Shown here one piece after another: positions 14,866-22,834 of a DNA stretch of 35,711 nt. Origin of the DNA: Nocardiopsis listeri. GTDB taxonomy: Bacteria > Actinomycetota > Actinomycetes > Streptosporangiales > Streptosporangiaceae. Every line of letters begins with the position of its first letter. Position 1 is the stretch's first letter. The DNA is taken from contig NZ_DYZD01000052.1 of assembly GCF_020741345.1 (NCBI RefSeq), forward strand, positions 1-35,711, given 5' to 3'. The notes below the pieces were generated by a model. The model was not told the DNA's origin. It did not search any database and saw only the letters and a program-made list of their open reading frames with translations. Both the position numbers and the translations under genes were made by a program.

Positions 14866-15434
14866 CCAGTATGAGTGCCACCGATCCGCTCCCAGGTTCC
14901 GCCGGTCGTTTCGGACGGACCGCACGTGTCCTCGCGATCCCCGTCGCGGTACTCGTGGCGATCGGTGGGTACACGGCGGCCCCGGTCTCGGCCGATCCGG
15001 GGGTGTTCGGATCGGAGCGGCGGACGGCCTCCTCCGAATCCGTGCCGATGTCCTCCTTCAACGGATCCTCGACTTCGGTCGGACCGTTCAGGGTGGAGGT
15101 CGAGGTGGCCTACACCGACAGCACCGTCACCGACGGGATGGGTACGCACGCCACCGCCCCGTCCGGCATGACGTACTACATCTACCGGCTCAACGTCACC
15201 AACGAGGGCTCCTCGCCGGCGATCTTCGACAGCCACGGCACCCGAGGCCACACCCCGGACGGGACCTCCTACGCCAACGACGTGGAGGCCGAGGTGACCG
15301 TGGCCTGGGACTACTTCTGGGACGAGATCAATCCCGGCGTCACGGTCACCACGCACCTGATGTTCCTGGCACCGGAGGGCACCGAGTTCTCCTACGTCGA
15401 GGTCTCCGGGCAGAGCGACCTACGACCTTCCTGA
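14856..15434 (+). CDS. Secreted DUF4352-type protein
   Basis: 192 residues from ATG 14856 (187 from ATG 14871; neither has an SD). A Sec-type signal (TARVLAIPVAVLVAIGGYTAAPVSA) precedes an all-beta domain. The domain segments GPFRVEVEVAYTDS, YYIYRLNVTNEGSSPAIF and the late NPGVTVTTHLMFLAPEGTEF follow the DUF4352/MPT63 immunoglobulin-like layout in which extracellular proteins of Gram-positives are common. No lipobox is present, so it is probably released or only N-terminally anchored. Its 3' end is four bases from the convergent ygfZ stop codon. The function of the family is unknown. Confidence 0.8.
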   Translation: MRHTSMSATDPLPGSAGRFGRTARVLAIPVAVLVAIGGYTAAPVSADPGVFGSERRTASSESVPMSSFNGSSTSVGPFRVEVEVAYTDSTVTDGMGTHATAPSGMTYYIYRLNVTNEGSSPAIFDSHGTRGHTPDGTSYANDVEAEVTVAWDYFWDEINPGVTVTTHLMFLAPEGTEFSYVEVSGQSDLRPS

Positions 15435-15438
15435 ACCC

Positions 15439-16455
15439 CTACCGCGGTCGGCGCCGCAGGTCGATCTGGGCGTTGGCCCCGGTGTCCGGGTCCACGATGA
15501 CCTCCTGGCCGGCGGCGATGCCGTCCGCCACCAGATCGGCGTCGGTCGGCGCCGTCCGCTTGACCAGTCCCAGCGCGATCGGTCCCAACTCGTGGTGGCG
15601 GGCGGAACTGCCCACACGGCCGATCCGCCGCCCCTCCAGCTCGATGTCGGCGCCCACCGCGGGAAGCCGCTCCCTGGTGCCGTCCAGGTGCAGTAGCACC
15701 AGGCGGCGCGGGGGACGCCCCAGGTTGTGCACCCGGGCCACCGTCTCCTGTCCGGGGTAGCAGCCCTTCTCCAAATGCACGGCTGAACCGATCCAGTCCA
15801 TCTCGTGCGGGATGGCGCGCTCGTCGGAGTCCAGACCGGCCCGAGCCCGGTGCGAGGCGATCCTGTGCGCCTCGTAGGCCCACATGCCGGCCGGGCGGGT
15901 CCCCGCCTCGGTCAGCTTCTTCGCGGTCGTCACGAGCTCCTCGGAAGGCACGAACAGGTCGATCTCGTGCTCGGTGGTCCGGGTGACCGGACCCTCCACC
16001 ACGGCCAGCGCCTTGTCCCGGTCCGGGCCGAGCAGCGTCAACACCGAGAGCGAGCCCGAGAGGTCCTCGACCTCCACCCGCAGCATGAACACCATCGAGT
16101 CCAGGAAGCGGGCGGTCTCGGCGGCGTCACCCGGCTCGGTGTGCATCCACGTGGACTCACCGTCGTCCACCATCGACAGGTGGTGCTTCAGGCGGCCGCG
16201 CGCGTCCATGATCAGCGCTTCGGTGCCCGCCCCCGGGGTCAGGCCCCGGGTCAGCTGGCTGGTGAGGTCGTTGAGCCAGTCGAGGCGGTCGGGTCCGCTC
16301 ACCCGCACCACACCCCGGTTGCTCCGGTCGACCCAGGCGCTGGAGCGTTCGATCGCGCGGCCCTCGTGCGAGGGGTCGCCGTAGTGCGCGGCGACGTCGG
16401 TGTCGGGGGTCTCGGCGCTCACGGCACCGGGTGTGGTCAGCAACGGCGAAGTCAT
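15439..16455 (-). CDS. ygfZ: Folate-binding protein YgfZ (Fe-S cluster repair)
   Basis: 338 residues. A GcvT-like tetrahydrofolate-binding fold with the signature KGCYPGQE at residues 230-237; Cys232 is the conserved functional cysteine. YgfZ helps maintain certain Fe-S enzymes (such as MiaB in E. coli) in the cytoplasm. TACCCT lies exactly seven bases before the ATG at 16455 and no SD is present, so the mRNA is probably leaderless; an upstream in-frame TTG at 16482 is less likely. The C-terminal barrel (GPIALGLVKRTAPTDA) is complete. In Streptomyces the gene is also near a nitrobindin gene. Confidence 0.93.
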   Translation of the reverse strand: MTSPLLTTPGAVSAETPDTDVAAHYGDPSHEGRAIERSSAWVDRSNRGVVRVSGPDRLDWLNDLTSQLTRGLTPGAGTEALIMDARGRLKHHLSMVDDGESTWMHTEPGDAAETARFLDSMVFMLRVEVEDLSGSLSVLTLLGPDRDKALAVVEGPVTRTTEHEIDLFVPSEELVTTAKKLTEAGTRPAGMWAYEAHRIASHRARAGLDSDERAIPHEMDWIGSAVHLEKGCYPGQETVARVHNLGRPPRRLVLLHLDGTRERLPAVGADIELEGRRIGRVGSSARHHELGPIALGLVKRTAPTDADLVADGIAAGQEVIVDPDTGANAQIDLRRRPR

Positions 16456-16528
16456 ACCGCCGAGGGTATCCGCCCCGTCCAAGAGGGCACAGGGGCGTCG
16501 TTGACCTGGGGATACAGATCACAGAAAA

Positions 16529-16756
16529 TCACTTGCCCACCGCCGTCCACGGGACGTAGTTTGGCGGCACGCAGGAAAGGAGGTGGTCCAGAACATGATT
16601 GACCCTAGGACCGGCGAGGTGGCCGTCCGCTAGGACGACGCCGAGCATTCGCTCGACGTACGTCGTAGGCGAATCCCAGACGGACACCCGAACCCCGGGC
16701 TGTCGGACCTTGTCCGATCCGACCCTCTCGTAGGAGACGGCCCGGGGTTCGTCCAT
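16529..16756 (-). CDS. Possible small protein downstream of nitrobindin
   Basis: A 75-residue frame from ATG 16756, 19 bases after the nitrobindin stop on the same strand. It reads MDEPRAVSYERVGSDKVRQ at the start and CVPPNYVPWTAVGK at the end. Third-position GC is about 80 percent, below that of neighbouring genes, and the SD (GGGGT) is weak. The whole frame coincides with strong inverted repeats and an excellent SD on the opposite strand, so it may be a shadow of a structured RNA. No family is recognised. Confidence 0.3.
   Translation of the reverse strand: MDEPRAVSYERVGSDKVRQPGVRVSVWDSPTTYVERMLGVVLADGHLAGPRVNHVLDHLLSCVPPNYVPWTAVGK
16595..16633 (+). CDS. Micro-ORF behind the super Shine-Dalgarno
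   Basis: ATG 16595 begins a 12-residue ORF, MIDPRTGEVAVR, ending in TAG at 16631-16633. GGAGGTG ends nine bases before the ATG, and the wider match to the 16S 3' end runs to 15 bases. Most of the ORF lies inside the first hairpin (16604-16634), so its translation would melt that structure. It could be a leader peptide, a ribosome-recruiting decoy or a coincidence. Confidence 0.3.
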   Translation: MIDPRTGEVAVR

Positions 16757-16775
16757 GTCCAGACCCCGAACGGGC

Positions 16776-17339
16776 CTACTTGCCGTCGTTCGGCTCGATC
16801 TCGGCCACTCGCTTGAGCTGGGCGGACATGTACGACTGAAGCCCCAGGTCACGGGCGGCCAGGTCCCACGCGTAACCCAGGGTCTGGCTTCCGTCGTTGA
16901 ACAGCCCGTACAGGCGGTGCGACCCCTGTACCTCCAGGCCGGTGATGGTGCGCACGATCCCGGCGCTTCGCATCTCCACCCGGTTGGCGAACAGGTTGCC
17001 CTCGTAGGACTCCAGGTAGCCCTCGTTGTGGGCGATCATCACTTCGAGGTGGACGATGTTGTTCTCGTCGTCCGCCGCGTACCGGGCGGTGTCCTCCTCG
17101 GAGAGGGCACGCCAGTACCCCGATTCCTCGGTGATCAGCTCGCCGGTGGTTCCGTCCGAGTTCATCCGCCAGGCCTTGGCGCTGTAGGCCACATAGGGCA
17201 GCCCCGCGCGCGGGGTGAACTCGACCTCCTGGCCGAACTGGAACTTCTCCTCTTCCACATAACCGGCGACGCCGACGCCCTCCCAACGTCCGAACAGGAA
17301 GGACAGTTTCGCCAGATCAGGGTGTACCGCAGCGTCCAT
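16776..17339 (-). CDS. Nitrobindin-type FABP family heme-binding protein
   Basis: 187 residues. The lipocalin-like signature GRWEGVGVAGY is at residues 17-27, and the rest forms the ten-strand barrel of the nitrobindin/THAP4 family (FTPRAGLPYVAYSAKAW, ITEESGYWR, EVMIAHNEGYLESYEGNL). Known members bind heme and react with NO or peroxynitrite in the cytoplasm; the C-terminal histidine expected as heme ligand is not clear here and needs checking by alignment. TACTCT lies eight bases before the ATG at 17339, suggesting a nearly leaderless mRNA; a GGGGG run is also close. Longer upstream starts lack support. Confidence 0.9.
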   Translation of the reverse strand: MDAAVHPDLAKLSFLFGRWEGVGVAGYVEEEKFQFGQEVEFTPRAGLPYVAYSAKAWRMNSDGTTGELITEESGYWRALSEEDTARYAADDENNIVHLEVMIAHNEGYLESYEGNLFANRVEMRSAGIVRTITGLEVQGSHRLYGLFNDGSQTLGYAWDLAARDLGLQSYMSAQLKRVAEIEPNDGK

Positions 17340-17564
17340 AACCCCCGAGAGTAGCGCGCGGCGGAGGTGCCGGTGACCACTCGCGTGAAGGCATCCGTCA
17401 CCGCCACCCCCGTGCCTCGGACCGGACATGCCCAATTGGCCCGGCTTTCCCGGAGAACTGGTAAAGATGGTTGACGGACACGGTGGGTCCCCGGGGCTCG
17501 GACGCACACCGCCGTCCCCCGACCTCCGACACGATTTCCGAACACGATTCCAAAGGGGCTGCCT

Positions 17565-18347
17565 GTGTTACTGGTGATCGGTTCGGCGTTGCTCGTCGTC
17601 GCGGTGGTCCTCCTCCCACTCGCCCTCATCGCACTGCGCCGCTGGCACCGCCAGCGGGGTCTGGCGATGCTCCTTCCCTCCGCGGTGGCCGAGCACGAGG
17701 GCAGGCGTGTGACCCTCACCGGAGTGGCCGCGCCGGGCCCCGCCGGCGCCGTCGAGTCCGGACTGGCGGGTGTCGAGTGCGTCTGGCACGGTCACGAGGT
17801 CCTGCGGCACTACCGGCCGTTGGCCCGGGGCCGGGCCGACGGGCAGGTCGGTGAGCGTACCTGTGACTCCATCGCCGACTACGGCTCCGACGATCTCTTC
17901 GGTCTGGTGGGGGAGGGGCGCCCCGGGGACGCACAGCGCATCTTCGTCGACCCCGCAGGCACCGAACCGCGGGAAGCCGAACTCTGCCTCAAGCGCCAGG
18001 TCGGCCGCCCCCAGCCCGGGGTGGCCGCCGCCGCGGACGATCTCCTGCCCAGGGTCCGGGGCCGCATCTCCGGCGTCTTTCGGGGCGAGACCATCGAGTT
18101 CGAGTACCGCGAGTGGATCATCCGGACGGGTGCTCCGGTCCGTGTCACCGGACGTGTCCACACGCGTGAGGGCCGGGTCGTGTTGGCCGGCTCGGACGAG
18201 GACCCGCTCACCATCGAGCACGGTGTGGTCGACCGGGCCACACGGGTCTCTCCGCGCCGGACCGAGGCCCTGGGGGTGTCCGTCGGATTCCTGTTCTGCG
18301 CCATCGTGGGAACCGCGCTCGTCCTGATCGGCCTCTCGGTAGGCTGA
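17565..18347 (+). CDS. GIDE-domain membrane protein
   Basis: 260 residues. A membrane helix at the N-terminus (LLVIGSALLVVAVVLLPLALIAL) and one at the C-terminus (GVSVGFLFCAIVGTALVLIGLSV) frame a soluble domain. That domain has the pattern of the GIDE domain of MULAN-type proteins: SGLAGVECVWHGHEVLRHYR, RIFVDPAG, FEYREWIIRTGAPVRVTGRV. In bacteria there is no RING finger, so ubiquitin ligase activity is not implied. The GTG start has AAAGGGG seven bases upstream. The DsrE gene follows after five bases, suggesting one transcript. Function unknown. Confidence 0.75.
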   Translation: MLLVIGSALLVVAVVLLPLALIALRRWHRQRGLAMLLPSAVAEHEGRRVTLTGVAAPGPAGAVESGLAGVECVWHGHEVLRHYRPLARGRADGQVGERTCDSIADYGSDDLFGLVGEGRPGDAQRIFVDPAGTEPREAELCLKRQVGRPQPGVAAAADDLLPRVRGRISGVFRGETIEFEYREWIIRTGAPVRVTGRVHTREGRVVLAGSDEDPLTIEHGVVDRATRVSPRRTEALGVSVGFLFCAIVGTALVLIGLSVG

Positions 18348-18352
18348 CGGAC

Positions 18353-18715
18353 ATGTCTCGTTCTTTGGTGATCAAGGTCACGGCCGGTGCGGACGCTCCG
18401 GAACGGTGCAATCAGGCGTTCACGGTCGCGACCGCGGCGGTGACCGCCGGCGTGGAGGTCTCCCTCTGGTTGACCGGGGAGTCCGCGTGGTTCGCGGTCC
18501 CCGGACGCGCCGAGACCTTCGAACTCGAACACGCCGCTCCGTTGCAGGACCTGCTGGCCGCGGTGCTGGCCGCCGGCCGGGTCACGGTGTGCACCCAGTG
18601 CGCGGCCCGGCGCGACCTCGCCCAGGACGACCTTATCGACGGCGTGCGCATCGCGGGGGCGCAGACCTTCGTCGAGGAGACCCTCCAGGACGGGGCCCAG
18701 GCGCTGGTCTACTGA
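18353..18715 (+). CDS. DsrE family protein
   Basis: 120 residues, cytoplasmic. The start SLVIKVTAGADAPERCNQAFTVA and the central GVEVSLWLTGESAWFA fit the DsrE/DsrF-like alpha/beta fold. Cysteines occur at CNQAF near residue 19 and in CTQCAARR near 80-83, candidates for persulfide relay as in other DsrE proteins. The ATG is five bases after the stop of the GIDE-domain gene. A terminator shared with gpmA follows. The sulfur partner is not evident nearby. Confidence 0.85.
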   Translation: MSRSLVIKVTAGADAPERCNQAFTVATAAVTAGVEVSLWLTGESAWFAVPGRAETFELEHAAPLQDLLAAVLAAGRVTVCTQCAARRDLAQDDLIDGVRIAGAQTFVEETLQDGAQALVY

Positions 18716-18735
18716 CCCGCCCTCCGAAAACGAAA

Positions 18736-18766
18736 GTGCCCGTACCACCGTCGGAGGTACGGGCAC
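18736..18766 (-). terminator. Terminator of the mshA-ybjN-gpmA run
   Basis: GTGCCCGTACC (18736-18746) and GGTACGGGCAC (18756-18766) form a perfect 11-bp stem. Read on minus it is followed by TTTCGTTTTCGG, a true U-rich tail, so it mainly serves gpmA; it can also stop transcription from the convergent DsrE gene. Confidence 0.85.
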
Positions 18767-18783
18767 CGATCTCGTCCAGGGGG

Positions 18784-19530
18784 CTACTTCTTGCCCTGGT
18801 TGGCGACGGCCTCGATGGCGGCCTTGGCGGCCTCCGGGTCGAGGTAGGTGCCGCCCGGGTTCGTGGGCTTGAAGTCCTCGTCCAGCTCGTAGACGAGGGG
18901 GATGCCGGTGGGGATGTTCAGCCCCGCGATGTCGGCGTCGCCGACCCCGTCCAGGTGCTTGACCAGAGCCCGCAGCGAGTTGCCGTGCGCGGCGACCAGG
19001 ACGGTCTTGCCGGCGGCCAGCTCCGGGACGATGTTGTCGTACCAGTAGGGCAGGGCGCGGTCGAGCACGTCCTTGAGGCACTCGGTACGCGGCAGCAGCT
19101 CCGGCGGCAGGAGCCCGTAGCGGGCGTCATCGGACTGCGAGTACGGGTCGTCGTCGGCGATGGGCGGCGGGGGAGTGTCGTAGGAACGGCGCCAGATCAT
19201 GAACTGCTCTTCGCCGTACTCATCACGGGTCTGAGCCTTGTCCTTGCCCTGAAGGGCGCCGTAGTGACGCTCGTTGAGGCGCCAGGAGCGCTCGACCGGC
19301 AGCCAGTGCAGGTCGGCGGACTCCAGCGCGAGGTTCGCGGTGCGGATGGCGCGCTTGAGCAGCGAGGTGTGCAACACGTCCGGGGTCACCCCGGCGGACT
19401 TGAGCAGCTCGCCGCCCCGGCGGGCCTCGTCCTCGCCCTTTGCGGACAGGTCCACGTCCACCCAGCCGGTGAACAGGCCCTTCGCGTTCCAGACACTTTC
19501 ACCGTGTCGCAGCAGTACCAGAGTTCCCAT
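18784..19530 (-). CDS. gpmA: 2,3-bisphosphoglycerate-dependent phosphoglycerate mutase
   Basis: 248 residues, the normal length for d[15 protein letters not shown] carries catalytic His9, [17 protein letters not shown] and [10 protein letters not shown] are the substrate loops, and [14 protein letters not shown] carries the second histidine near residue 182. It interconverts 3- and 2-phosphoglycerate in glycolysis. TAGGCT lies exactly seven bases before the ATG at 19530 and overlaps the ybjN stop codon, so besides read-through from ybjN a leaderless internal promoter is likely. Confidence 0.97.
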   Translation of the reverse strand: MGTLVLLRHGESVWNAKGLFTGWVDVDLSAKGEDEARRGGELLKSAGVTPDVLHTSLLKRAIRTANLALESADLHWLPVERSWRLNERHYGALQGKDKAQTRDEYGEEQFMIWRRSYDTPPPPIADDDPYSQSDDARYGLLPPELLPRTECLKDVLDRALPYWYDNIVPELAAGKTVLVAAHGNSLRALVKHLDGVGDADIAGLNIPTGIPLVYELDEDFKPTNPGGTYLDPEAAKAAIEAVANQGKK

Positions 19531-19540
19531 GGGGACAAGC

Positions 19541-20059
19541 CTAGTCACTCGAAGTCCCGGCCGGTTCGGCCAGGTGGGCGAAGGCGCGCAGATTCCGGGT
19601 GTCGTGGCCGCGTTCGAGGCGCCACTTCCACTCCTTGCGGATCGCCGAGGCGAATCCCAACTCCAGCGCCGTGTTGAAGTTCTCGTCCGAGTAGGTGAGC
19701 ACGCATCCCAGCAGCCGGTCGACCTCGTCGACGGTGACACCGCCCAGGGGGAGCCGGCCGCGGATGTAGACGTCGCCGACGTCGTCGGAGGTGAACGCCA
19801 TTCCGTACATGTCGGAGCTGCGTCGGGTCAGCCACCGGTAGAACCCGGCGTGGTTCTCGTCCGGCTGTCGGCAGAAGAACGAGGTCAGGGTGAGGCTGTG
19901 CGGGCCGGCCTCCAACCACACCAGGGTCTTGAGCTTGGCCGTGCCCGGGATGGTGACCAGGAAGGAGCCCTCACGTGGACGTTCGACCTCCAGCTCGGCC
20001 TCGCCCACCGCCCGTTCGATCGCCTTGATCGCGTTCTCGCGCACCGTCGTCTCCGCCAC
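19541..20059 (-). CDS. YbjN domain-containing protein
   Basis: 172 residues from GTG 20059, which has GGAGAGGGG eight bases upstream. The fold of type III secretion chaperone-like YbjN proteins is suggested by [38 protein letters not shown] and [25 protein letters not shown]. It sits 32 bases after mshA and 10 bases before gpmA, an arrangement also known in Mycobacterium. The role is not established; the strict neighbourhood with mshA hints at a function linked to thiol metabolism, which is only inference. Confidence 0.88.
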   Translation of the reverse strand: MAETTVRENAIKAIERAVGEAELEVERPREGSFLVTIPGTAKLKTLVWLEAGPHSLTLTSFFCRQPDENHAGFYRWLTRRSSDMYGMAFTSDDVGDVYIRGRLPLGGVTVDEVDRLLGCVLTYSDENFNTALELGFASAIRKEWKWRLERGHDTRNLRAFAHLAEPAGTSSD

Positions 20060-20091
20060 GTGCGTTCCCCTCTCCTTCACGGACGTCCCCG

Positions 20092-21396
20092 TCACCGGCA
20101 CGCCGCCGCGGCGAGTGGGAGTTCGCGCGGGGTCAGGGCCGACCGGTACACGTCCAACAGATCGTCCACGGTCCGCGACCAGCTCAGGGTGGCCGCGTGC
20201 TCCGGCGCGGCCTCCGCCAGCTTGGCATGCCAGGCCGGTTCGTGGATCAACCGGTGCAGTTCGGTGGCGTAGTGGCGCGGGTCGTGCCCGTCCACCAGGA
20301 CACCCGACACACGGTCGGAGACGGCGGTGGTCAGTCCACCGACGCGGGCCGCCACGACCGGGGTTCCACAGGCCTGTGACTCCACGGCCACCAACCCGAA
20401 GGACTCCGAGTAGGAGGGCACCACCGTCACGGTCGCGGCCCGGTAGAAGTCGGCCAGGCGCCGACGGTCCTGTGGCGGTTCCATCCGCACCACGTCGGCC
20501 ACCCCGAGCGACCGGGCCAGGTCGGTGAGCATGCGTGGCTCGTGCATCCCCCCTCCGGACAGGCCACCGACCACGCCCACCACGAGACGATCGCGCAGGG
20601 AGGGGTCCTGTTCCAGGAGTTCGGCGGCGGCGCGGATGAGCACGTCCGGGGCCTTGAGCCGTTGCACCCGGCCGACGAAGAGCAGCAGGTGGGCGTTCCG
20701 AGGAAGACCGATCCGTTCCAGGGCCTCGGCGCGCGACCCGGGCGAGAAGGTGTCCAGGTCCACACCGGGCGGGATCGTGTGGAGCTGTTCGGGTCGGGCT
20801 CCGTAGAAGTCGGAGAGTTGGCGGGCCTCGTCGTCGGTGTTGGCGATGAGCCGGTCGGCCTGACGGACCAATTGGTCCTCGCCGCGCACCCGGTCCTCCG
20901 GTTCGGGGGTGTCTCCCTCGGCCAGGGCGGCGTTCTTCACCCGGGCCATGGTGTGCATCGACTGCACCATCGGCACGCCCCACCGCCGCGCGGCCACGAT
21001 CCCGGCCTTGCCGGACAACCAGTAATGGCCGTGCACGAGGTCGTAGTGGCCCGGCTCGGCCTGCGCCTCGGCCCGCATCATCCCGAAGATGAACGAGCAC
21101 AGGTGTTCGGCGAGGGTGTTCTTGTCCAGGCGCCCGTAGGGGCCCGCGGGCACGTGCCGCACGTTCACCCCGGGGGCGAGTTCGACCACGGGCGGCAGTG
21201 CCGGTCCGGTGGCCCTGGTGAACACGTCCACCGCCACGCCGCGCTCGGCCAGCCGCCGTGCCACCTCGACGACGTAGACGTTGAGTCCACCGGCGTCACC
21301 GGTACCGGGTTGGTCGAGTGGGGAGGTGTGCAGGCTCACCGTCGCGATCCTCGAGGGGACCGTCGCCTGATCACCCAACGGAACGGGTCCGGACAC
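20092..21396 (-). CDS. mshA: D-inositol-3-phosphate glycosyltransferase MshA
   Basis: 434 residues, GT4 family, GT-B fold. The N-terminal SPLDQPGTGDAGGLNVYVVEVARRL binds the nucleotide and inositol phosphate, LVHGHYWLSGKAG and SMHTMARVKN are typical of MshA, and the C-terminal ESFGLVAVESQACGTPVV holds the E-x7-E motif. It transfers GlcNAc from UDP-GlcNAc to 1-L-inositol 3-phosphate, the first step of mycothiol synthesis in the cytoplasm. I start at GTG 21396, which has GGAGG eight bases upstream; an in-frame TTG at 21438 would add 14 residues without an SD. Confidence 0.96.
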   Translation of the reverse strand: MSGPVPLGDQATVPSRIATVSLHTSPLDQPGTGDAGGLNVYVVEVARRLAERGVAVDVFTRATGPALPPVVELAPGVNVRHVPAGPYGRLDKNTLAEHLCSFIFGMMRAEAQAEPGHYDLVHGHYWLSGKAGIVAARRWGVPMVQSMHTMARVKNAALAEGDTPEPEDRVRGEDQLVRQADRLIANTDDEARQLSDFYGARPEQLHTIPPGVDLDTFSPGSRAEALERIGLPRNAHLLLFVGRVQRLKAPDVLIRAAAELLEQDPSLRDRLVVGVVGGLSGGGMHEPRMLTDLARSLGVADVVRMEPPQDRRRLADFYRAATVTVVPSYSESFGLVAVESQACGTPVVAARVGGLTTAVSDRVSGVLVDGHDPRHYATELHRLIHEPAWHAKLAEAAPEHAATLSWSRTVDDLLDVYRSALTPRELPLAAAACR

Positions 21397-21505
21397 CGGT
21401 GGTCCCTCCAGGTCGCGTGTGCGGGCAGTAGTCGTCAACAGCGACGAAGGTACACACTGTTCCCGACCGGCCTGTCCCAGGGGGCGGGGTTGACCCGATC
21501 CAAGG

Positions 21506-22501
21506 TCAGGGTGTAGACGCCCAACCGGCGACGAGGAAGTCCGCGACGTCGGGGAACGTGCGCTTCCAGGTGCGCAGATCGTGGCCGCCGCGGGGCAGCA
21601 GGGTGGTGACCGTCATACCGTGCTCGGTGAGCAGGCCGGAGAAACGTTCGGCCTCTCCCTGGATCCTCCCCTCCTGGAGCGGTGTGTGGTCCTCGCGTCC
21701 CTCGACCAGCATGAAACGCAGGTCGCGCACGTCCTCGGGTTCGAGGAGGTTGTCGGGGGAGTGCGGGTCGGTGTCCGTGCCGAGGACGCCGTGCGGGTCG
21801 TCGACCCGGAAGTACCCGGCCCAGCTCACCACCTGTGAGTACAGGGCGGGGTTGCGCAGTGCGAGGGCGGCCGCGCCGTAACCGCCCATGGAGAAACCGC
21901 CGATGGCCCGTAGGGACCGTGGACGAGGGTGCTCCCCCTCCACCGCGGCCACGGTCGGTCCGGTGACGAAGCTCTCCAGGGCGAAGCTTCCGTCATGGGC
22001 GTCGGCCCACTCGGTGGTGGCCCCGTCCTCGACCTGTCCGTGCGGGGCGGCGATCACGAACTCGACCCCGCTTCGGCACATCTGACGGTCCATCAGGTCG
22101 CCCACGCCCGCCTCCATCAGGGTTCGAGGGTTGGAGGAGGACCCGTGCAGGAGGTAGAGCACGGGAAGGTCGGCGCTGTCCGGTCCGGGGGGTCTGCGGA
22201 TCCACACGGAACGCGTCTGGTCGCCGTTGGCGGCCGTGTCGGGGAGGGCGACCACCTCGTCGCGCCCGGGTTCGTCGCAGACCGCGACGTCGCCGGGGCG
22301 GGGCAGCGCGGCCGGGGTGGAGTCGGCGTCGGGCGGGACGCGCACCCGGCCGGTGGCGAGTTCGGATTCGGCCTCGGAAAGGTGGTGTCCGATCCGCTCG
22401 ACCAGCCGTTCCGGCGTGGCGGTGGCCAGGGACGCTGCGATCACGGCCACGGCGCAGGAGGCGAGGAGTACGGTGGCGCGTCGGGAGAAGGAGACGAACA
22501 C
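21506..22501 (-). CDS. Secreted alpha/beta hydrolase-fold esterase
   Basis: 331 residues. A signal peptide (ATVLLASCAVAVIAASLATA) precedes a domain of the esterase D/antigen 85 type: PVLYLLHGSSSNPRTLMEAG (oxyanion loop), the nucleophile elbow IGGFSMGGYGAAALAL, VEGREDHTPLQEG, and the catalytic His in LPRGGHDLRTWKRTFPDV. It would act outside the membrane on esters or acyl chains; the substrate is unknown and mycolyl transfer is unlikely in this lineage. The GTG at 22501 has GAGG upstream. It lies 109 bases before mshA on the same strand. Confidence 0.88.
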   Translation of the reverse strand: MFVSFSRRATVLLASCAVAVIAASLATATPERLVERIGHHLSEAESELATGRVRVPPDADSTPAALPRPGDVAVCDEPGRDEVVALPDTAANGDQTRSVWIRRPPGPDSADLPVLYLLHGSSSNPRTLMEAGVGDLMDRQMCRSGVEFVIAAPHGQVEDGATTEWADAHDGSFALESFVTGPTVAAVEGEHPRPRSLRAIGGFSMGGYGAAALALRNPALYSQVVSWAGYFRVDDPHGVLGTDTDPHSPDNLLEPEDVRDLRFMLVEGREDHTPLQEGRIQGEAERFSGLLTEHGMTVTTLLPRGGHDLRTWKRTFPDVADFLVAGWASTP

Positions 22502-22531
22502 GTCGCAACCTCAAGGGTCGGGGGCAACCGG

Positions 22532-22585
22532 TGACCGAACGAGGAACGGTCAGGAGAATGTGACCCAGTGTAGTTGAACATGTTC
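22532..22585. promoter_or_regulatory. Two palindromes upstream of the secreted esterase
   Basis: TGACCG/CGGTCA (22532-22552, nine-base interior) and the perfect palindrome GAACATGTTC (22576-22585) lie 30-85 bases before the esterase start. The second has a two-base centre and therefore does not fit the actinobacterial LexA box, which has four. They may be operators of an unknown regulator. Confidence 0.3.
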
Positions 22586-22693
22586 CCTGCGTTCGGATCT
22601 TCCAATGTCGCTTCGGAGATTCGGAGTGAGGGGTGTACGCCCCCGGTCGCCGGCTCCGGTCGACTGCGAGGGGAGACCGGGGCCGGCGGGCGG

Positions 22694-22801
22694 CTAGGAG
22701 TTGTAGTGGCCGCAGTTGGGGCAGGTGCGCACCCCGGGGTTGAGGTACTCACCGCATCTTTCGCACAGGCCCACGATGGGCTTGTCGTGTTTGGGGGACA
22801 T
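22694..22801 (-). CDS. 35-residue zinc-ribbon peptide
   Basis: A short gene with a CxxC-x11-CxxC pattern: GLCERCGEYLNPG and VRTCPNCGHYNS, the metal-binding form of a small zinc ribbon. AAGGGA lies eight bases before the ATG at 22801, and the codon use is typical of the genome. The peptide starts MSPKHDKPIV. It sits 33 bases after the stop of the unrecognised gene upstream on the same strand, so both may be cotranscribed. Function unknown; a DNA-, RNA- or protein-binding role is possible. Confidence 0.7.
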   Translation of the reverse strand: MSPKHDKPIVGLCERCGEYLNPGVRTCPNCGHYNS

Positions 22802-22834
22802 GTGCGGTGTCCCTTGGTGAACGGGCCTCAAGGG

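Larger units (their letters stand above)
16501..16756 (+). ncRNA. Candidate structured RNA or leader with a super-strong Shine-Dalgarno
   Basis: TTGACC (16501-16506), 17 bases and GAAAAT (16524-16529) could be a plus-strand promoter. Downstream, GAAAGGAGGTGGTCC (16575-16589) is an almost perfect complement of the 16S rRNA 3' end. Three foldable units follow: 16604-16634 (CCTAG/CTAGG, GAC/GTC, GGC/GCC), 16647-16674 (ATTCGC/GCGAAT enclosing CGACGTACGTCG) and 16689-16751, a perfect 12-bp stem CGAACCCCGGGC/GCCCGGGGTTCG enclosing two smaller hairpins (16703-16717 and 16726-16737), a three-way junction. The same helices exist in the minus-strand RNA, so the strand is not proven. I cannot match it to a named RNA family. 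A minus-strand ORF is the main alternative. Confidence 0.35.

Noticed and set aside
17467..17580. Plus-strand frame starting at ATG 17467
   Set aside because: It overlaps the well-supported start of the GIDE-domain gene, has no SD and a Gly/Pro/Arg-rich non-protein-like composition.
22576..22585. GAACATGTTC considered as a LexA/SOS box
   Set aside because: The half-sites are separated by two bases instead of the four required by the actinobacterial LexA consensus, and no repair gene follows.
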